Under the pieces are notes generated by a model. That model saw nothing but the letters and a program-made list of their open reading frames with translations, was not told the DNA's origin and made no database searches. The position numbers and the translations under genes are program-made. Below, one piece after another: positions 58,336-64,000 of a stretch of DNA of 64,000 nucleotides (its first letter is position 1; every line of letters begins with the position of its first letter). The DNA comes from Phocoena phocoena (Eukaryota; Chordata; Mammalia; Artiodactyla; Phocoenidae): assembly GCF_963924675.1 (NCBI RefSeq), contig NC_089235.1, forward strand, positions 59,888,220 to 59,952,219, in the 5' to 3' direction.

Positions 58336-58845
58336 AGAGTCTCAGTATCTCTAGAGAAGAGAAAAGACACAGACTTTTGAATTTGAAGAATTATAATGAT
58401 CTTGGACAAAAGCAGGTAGTCCTTCACTATCAAATGCTCATCTAAAATACAATTAAAGATCAAGTGAGTGAAGGCAGAAAACTAGCTTACATGAATTTTG
58501 TTCTGCCTCTACCTGAAGAGAAAAGTTCTTTCTCCAGACTTTGGGGATAGATTCGCTCTTCCCATCTATCTTTATATAGAGAAGAGATCATCATTTGTGT
58601 GTCCCAAATAGGAAATGGCTGGAGACAAGGATAGAAAGATCACCTGAGAGCTCCCTCAGCAAAATGCTCCATGCCTCCAGGCTCTGAGGGAGGTCTGGTC
58701 AACATTTATGTCCAAGTGGACCTGGTGCCAGAGATGCAAGTGTAGGAAACTGTTCTTTAGGGACCAATGATCCTCAACCATAATAATAAAGTTAAGTAGA
58801 TCCTTTCCCATTGACTAGGACCATGCAGAGTTCAGGCACTTCTAG
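58336..58845. other. sequence without recognised gene or repeat
   Basis: Nothing recognised. Confidence 0.45.
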
Positions 58846-58849
58846 AACA

Positions 58850-59200
58850 TTTATTGTACATTCATTTCTTTATCCATCAATTCATTCCACCAATGTTTAT
58901 TGAGCATTTACTAAATGTCAGGCTCTGTGAGAGACACTGGGGAAATGCAAAGACGAAGAAGGAATCATGAAGCATCCATACCTTACAGGTGAAGGCATAC
59001 TCACAAGCAGAATAACATGTCAAGTTCAGTGACAGGGATGTGTATGGTTTGCTCTAGTTGCACAGAGGAAACACCCATAATCCAGCTTGCAGGAAGTCAC
59101 AGAAGGCTTCCTGAAAGAGCTGATAATTAAAGAGAATCTTAAAGTGAGCAGAAATTTTCTCATTGAAACGGCCTGAGAAAATTGGGGGCAATATTAGCCT
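58850..59200 (-). repeat. L2-type 3' end, reverse strand
   Basis: 'aatgtttattgagcatttac', 'aaatgtcaggctctgtgaga' and 'gacactggggaaatgcaaag' fit the reverse of the L2 3' region; the right boundary is uncertain. Confidence 0.65.
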
Positions 59201-60035
59201 GGGAAGAGAAAAAGCGCACAGGTGAGAAACTGCACAGTCAGGCATGAGCAGAAGAACAGAAGTACTGTTACTCATGAAAGCCCTACCAGTGATTAATTCT
59301 CTGCCTCACCCTCTGAGCCAGGGTGAGGTTAAGATGGATGTGGTGAGTAAGAGTGGGTGCCCTGGAGGATAGCTTGCACCTGAACAAAGAAGAAAGCAGC
59401 TCATTTTTTTATTGTTATCTGAGAGGTGCAAATGGGTAGTCAAACACGTTTCTGAGCCCTGTCAAAAGCTTTATCGTTCCAAATCCTACTTCTGACCCTC
59501 TTTTGCTTAAATTCTAATCATCTGGTATTTCTGGTTTGACATAGAATAATGCTGGCCTCTGAAATCTGATTCTCTTTAAACATTCTCCCAAAACGTATCT
59601 GGACAGATAAGAACAGCAAATTAAACTAACCATAATCTAGGCTTTCTGCACATCTAAGGAATGGAAAATACAACACTATGAGCTTAAAACATTGGTAAGT
59701 AGGAAATTTTTTAAAAATCCCATTTTGGGGGAGAGCCAGGCACAGGTATTAAAGAGATCAAAGGAGCAAGGACCACAGGGGAGGAAGAATCCAAATACAA
59801 TTGCCCTAAAGTAATTTCCACCATGAAAGCCCCGTCAAGAGTTGGAAAACACTGAGAACAAATTTAGAGTCTGGTAGATAAGAGTGCTGGCTACAAGAAA
59901 ATCGAAAGGAAGGGAGTTGAATGTAAGCAGAACCCAAAGCAACAGTGTTGGGAAGCAAGCCTTCTGCAAGGAGAATGGAGTGACTTGAGAAGGGGACATG
60001 GCCCCTGGGTATTTCGTGGTGAAAGGAAAAGGGAA
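59201..60035. other. sequence without recognised gene or repeat
   Basis: Nothing recognised in about 830 bp. Confidence 0.45.
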
Positions 60036-60040
60036 CATAC

Positions 60041-60041
<1 letters not shown>

Positions 60042-60117
<76 letters not shown>

Positions 60118-60118
60118 C
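60042..60118. repeat. compound (GT)n(GA)n microsatellite
   Basis: About 26 GT units pass directly into about 12 GA units. The minus-strand frame over it encodes a Thr/His and Leu/Ser repeat and is not a gene. Confidence 0.97.
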
Positions 60119-60129
60119 GAATGAATCAC

Positions 60130-61320
60130 AAATCAGAATAAACATGAATCCTTTCCACCCCAAAATAGAAAAATCAATTAGAGAAACGCACTTTACCATG
60201 CCAGCAGAAGAGGGTAGTCTTGAACTAAGGAATCGAGCAAACCTCTCAAAACTTTCACTTTGGTCTATGTAACTGCCATTGCTGGTCTGAGAAATTAGAC
60301 ACTCAAAAAGAAAAAGTAGGTGATATACATATAAAGTTAGAACAAAAGAAACCAAATGAGAATTGAAATATATCACTGCTGAAAAAGATCCTCAAAATGT
60401 CAACCATGAAATAGAAGAAAAGTGTAACATAATACTCTCACCCGAATGAAATACCTGAAAACAGAAATTTGCAGGTGTGAAATAAATACCGCAAATGAGA
60501 AATTAAAAACTCCTAACCAATATGAACAAAAACCCCCAGAAAGATGTAAAATGACTGAAATCAGGAAAGAAATAATAGAAAAAGTCAAATTCATCTTAGA
60601 ATTGAAAACAACATTACAAATTGCCAGAGCAAGAAAACATTGAATTGAAGTTTAATAAGGACAAATAGACGATTAAGAGAATGAAAATGAAGAAATAAAA
60701 AGAATCAAGAGAATGTATTGGTAGAAGTAAAGAAGATCTAATATACATATAATTGGAGTCTCTGAAGAAAAATAAAACAATATAAAAGAATAACATTTTA
60801 GATTATAATCCAAGAAATTATTCCAGAAATAGAAGAAGGCCTATTTTCATGTATCAAATGGACTGTGTAGTGAAAATTGATCTAATCTAGATTAGCCATA
60901 TCTGAAACATACCCTAATAAAACTATTAGACTTTACAAACAAAGACTTCATGGTCTACAGCTAAACGAAAAAAAAAAAAAAAACCACCAACACAAACTAA
61001 TAAGTAAAAACATGTCATTGACAATGAAAAGACAAGCAAATTGGCATAAGATTTACCTATAGCAACAGGCAAAGACAGACAACAGTGGAGAAACATTTTC
61101 AAAAATCTCAAGGAAAGAAAGTGTAAGTCAAAGATTTCATAGCAAATCAAGTGGTCCTTCAGCTATCAAGGTTATAGAAACATAGTTTTAGATATGCGAG
61201 GATCAAGGGACACTGAACATGTGCCCTTTATAAAGAATCTTCTGGAGAACAAATTCACCCAACTAAGAAATAAATGGGGAAACTTTTTAAAAGGCATGGA
61301 AGTGAAAAAATAGGTGGGAG
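60130..61320 (+). mobile_element. old L1 5' region
   Basis: A-rich sequence resembling the 5' UTR and ORF1 region of old L1M copies. A lysine/glutamate-rich stretch at 60446-60640 is followed by 'attggagtctctgaagaaaa', 'aagaaattattccagaaata' and 'aaatctcaaggaaagaaag'. No intact ORF1. Confidence 0.65.
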
Positions 61321-61324
61321 TCAA

Positions 61325-61630
61325 TGTACATCAGTTACAGCTCAGAAACCTTTTTCATGCAAATATCATTTTCCCAACATCATTCACTGAACAGACTATC
61401 CTTTCCCCATTGTGTTTTCCTGGGGTTCTTCTCAAATATCAGTTGCCCATATATACTGGGCTGTCTATGCTATTCCATTGGTCTATATGTCTGCCTTTAT
61501 GTCAGTCCCATACTGTTTTAACCACTATAGTTTTGTAATGTATTTTGAAATTAGTAAGTGTAATGCCTCCAGCTTTGTTCACCTTTCTCAAGATTGCTTT
61601 GGTTACTCTGGGCATTTTGTTGTTCTAAAT
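61325..61630 (-). mobile_element. inverted L1 ORF2 fragment (head-to-head with next)
   Basis: Reverse complement of the late ORF2 region: 'cagactatcctttccccatt', 'attccattggtctatatgtc', 'gcctccagctttgttcacct', 'ctcaagattgctttggttac'. It corresponds to ORF2 sequence upstream of that in the adjoining forward fragment. Confidence 0.88.
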
Positions 61631-62645
61631 ATATAAGGAATTCTTACAACTCAATAGCAAAACAAAAAACTTGATTAAAAAGTAGACAAAGGACTTGAAT
61701 AGATATTTTTCCAAAGAAAACATAGTAATTGCTGACAGATATACTAAAGATGTTCAGTATCACTAATAGTAAGAGAAATCTGATTCAAAACCACAATGAG
61801 ATATCACTTCATATCTATAAGGATGACTGTTATCAAAAAGACAAAAGAGAGCAAGGGTTATGGGGAAAAAAAGTAACTCTTGTACACTGTTGGTAGATAT
61901 GTAAATGGAAAACAGTATGGAGGTTCCTCAAAATATTAAAAATAGAACTACAATATGATCCAGACATATCACTCTTGGGTATATATTCCAAAGAATTGAA
62001 ATCAGGATCTCAAAGAGATATCTGCAGCATATTCATAATAGCCAAGATTTTTGGAAACAAATGAAATGTTGACAGACAGATGAATGGATAAAGAAAATGT
62101 GGTATATCCATACACACAATCAGATATTATTTAGCCTTAAAAAAGAAAGAAATTCTGCCATTTCTGACAACACCGATGGACATTATGCTAAATGAAATAA
62201 GTGAGTCACAGAAGGACAAACAATGATTCCACTTAAAAGAGATATCAAAAATAGTCAAACTGATAGAAGTAGAGAAGAGAATGATGGTTGCCAGGGGATG
62301 AGGGGAGGGGGAAATTGGGGAGTTATTATTCTTTGGGTATAAGGTTACAGTTATATAAGATGAATAAGGTCTGTTGAACTGCTGTACAACACAGTGACTA
62401 TAGTTTTCAACATTGTACTAAGCACTTAAAATTTTGTTAAGAGGACAGATCTCATGTTAAGTGTTTTTAACCACAAAAAAATGCAGGAGGACACAAGAAA
62501 TATTTTGGAAGCAATGGATATGTTTATTACCTTGTGTGTGGTGATAGTATCAGAGGTGTACTGATATGTCCAAACTCCTCAAAATGTATATATTAAATAT
62601 GTGAAACTTTTTGTATATTAAGTATACTCAATAAAAATTTTTTAA
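61631..62645 (+). mobile_element. old L1 3' end, forward strand
   Basis: Forward ORF2 C-terminal region, starting at the [18 protein letters not shown] ('tataaggaattcttacaact'), then 3' UTR to a weak A-rich end near 62645. The degraded late ORF2 (TMEYYSAIK-equivalent) is at about 62120-62160. Together with the inverted piece it looks like one insertion. Confidence 0.88.
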
Positions 62646-62729
62646 AATAAAGAATGAAGGGAATATTTTGTCTTTGAATGCAAAGAGGCGAGAATAGTTC
62701 CTAGCACACTGTTACACTGAGAAGGGTAG

Positions 62730-62975
62730 TATAAAATGGTGATAAGAGCCTCCAATGTTGCATCAGACTCCCTGGATTCAAATTTTACCACTTACTGGCT
62801 GGGTGATCTTGGGAAACTTATTTAACTTCTCTGTGCCTCTTTTCATCATCTGTAAATGCAGATAAAATACTACCTGTGCCAAAGATTGTTATAAGACTTA
62901 AAAGAGTCAATATTCATAAAGCTACTCAAATAGTACATGGTGCATAGCAAGGATTCACTAAATGTCAAATACTGT
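62730..62975 (+). repeat. MIR SINE, well preserved
   Basis: 'ccctggattcaaattttacc', 'acttactggctgggtgatct', 'cttctctgtgcctcttttca' and 'ggtgcatagcaaggattcac' give nearly the whole MIR. Confidence 0.9.
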
Positions 62976-63079
62976 AAATATCTGGTTACTTGCTTTCCTC
63001 CTCCCCCACTCCTTGCACTTTGCCTCTTCTCTAGACTGTGAGCTCCTTGAGGTCAAGCCTTCTGCCTAAAATGGTTCTA

Positions 63080-63195
63080 TATGAGGCATCATGGAAGGAC
63101 TTGTAGTCCCACCGATCTGGGTGTGAATCTCAATTTTGTTACTAATTAGAAGTTACTTAACTCCTCTTAATCTTAGTCTCTGTGTTCATTTACTC
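63080..63195 (+). repeat. MIR 5' part
   Basis: 'atctgggtgtgaatctcaat' and 'agaagttacttaactcctct' follow the MIR 5' half. Confidence 0.65.
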
Positions 63196-63199
63196 ACTC

Positions 63200-63330
63200 A
63201 TCAAACATTTATTATCTCTTCTACTAGAGTATAAAGACAGGGACCACATCCACCTTGCACTTAACTTCATCCCTGGGGGCTAACAGTACCTGGTTTATGG
63301 TGGACTAGTGATAATTTTTGATAAATGCAT
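63200..63330 (+). repeat. L2 3' end fragment
   Basis: 'tactagagtataaagacagg', 'gaccacatccacc' and 'ataatttttgataaatgcat' fit L2. Confidence 0.6.
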
Positions 63331-63334
63331 GTAT

Positions 63335-63535
63335 AACTAAATAAGCACCTACTATTTGCTAGGCACTGGGTGCAGCCATCTAGGATAGGATGAGAAACAA
63401 GCCATGATCTTACCCAGAATTTCTAATAAGGAAACAAAGAATAATGATGACTTCTCACAAGATTATTGTAGAAATCAAGGAGATCCTATAAGAAAAGCTG
63501 AGCAGAGTACTTGGCACACAGTAAGATGCTTGTGG
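63335..63535. repeat. L2/MIR fragments
   Basis: 'agcacctactatttgctagg' (reverse L2-type tail) is followed by 'agcagagtacttggcacaca' (forward MIR 3' piece). Two short old fragments side by side. Confidence 0.55.
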
Positions 63536-64000
63536 TTGGGATCCCAACAATGACTCAATAAAAAGCACATATATTGCATATTTTAAAAAGGCACATTACT
63601 AGTATAATGTATGAAAAAGATGTAAGAGGCAGAAATGCACCATTTAGTTTGCATACCCAGTTTTAAGCAAAATGGTAAATCAAGGAATATTTGAGTAATG
63701 TAAGAACTGAAAGGTTCTGGAGTTGTTTCATGTTGAACTCTGAAAGAGTAAATGAGCGTGTAAAAGGTGTACGAAAGAAGGAATGAACGTATGAATAAAT
63801 GAGTGACTGCAAAGTTGCAACGGCTGAACACAGCAGCCAAGAAAGAGGTGGTGTTGCAGGTTGAGCAGTGCTTTCTCAGCTAAAGCTAAATCATTTTCAT
63901 GATTTGCACAGCCTGTACCTCAGCCAGATACAAGTTTCCCTGGAGGGTTTGCAGCCGCTGAGAGCAGATATTCTCAAAGGAACTAAGATGACTCATGAGA
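63536..64000. other. sequence without recognised gene or repeat
   Basis: The last ~465 bp show no recognised gene or repeat. Confidence 0.45.

Noticed and set aside
59891..60376. 161-codon minus-strand frame
   Set aside because: The middle is translation of the GT/GA microsatellite. Low complexity only.

Overview
The window looks like ordinary, gene-poor nuclear DNA from a mammal, most likely a cetacean and probably a toothed whale. The main evidence is eight or so copies of a tRNA-Glu-derived SINE of the CHR (cetacean/hippo/ruminant) type: a long form with a GC-rich body ending in an A-rich tail, an older ~375-bp form, and short forms. There are also L1s with the 3' ends typical of cetartiodactyls and a mariner whose ends match the ruminant-type mariner. 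I saw no BovB or other ruminant-specific repeats. Species assignment rests on pattern recognition only.

Layout: 1-3479 L1 (+), followed by an older L1 scrap to 3950; 4150-6330 two MLT1-like LTRs and a MIR; 6330-8640 no recognised repeat; 8700-13425 an old L1 (+) carrying three later insertions (a pogo/Tigger-like element, a young L1 tail and a SINE); 13.9-20.3 kb microsatellites, SINEs, a candidate CTCF site and a second Tigger-like element; 21.1-24.2 kb a mariner interrupted by a near-identical copy of sequence lying 2 kb upstream; 25.7-30.4 kb a 4.1-kb younger L1 (+) inserted in an old L1 (-); 31-33 kb mostly single-copy sequence with a candidate small exon; 33-36.1 kb old L1 (+) with two SINEs; 37-40.6 kb old repeats and MIRs; 40.65-44.1 kb old L1 pieces (-) with two SINEs; 45-49.7 kb SINE, GA-rich tract and MIRs; 49.77-51.53 kb young L1 tail inserted in a MIR; 52-60 kb mainly single-copy sequence with MIR/L2 pieces; 60.1-62.65 kb L1 pieces including a head-to-head arrangement; then MIR/L2 pieces to the end.

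No complete protein-coding gene, rRNA or functional tRNA was found. Every long open frame with recognisable content comes from L1 ORF2 or mariner transposase, and all are broken. No operon, CRISPR array or other multi-gene system is present. The most noteworthy items are the templated duplication with a snap-back hairpin inside the mariner, a well-formed 46-nt candidate exon at 32101-32146, a strong CTCF-like motif at 16284-16303, and an inverted L1 consistent with twin priming.
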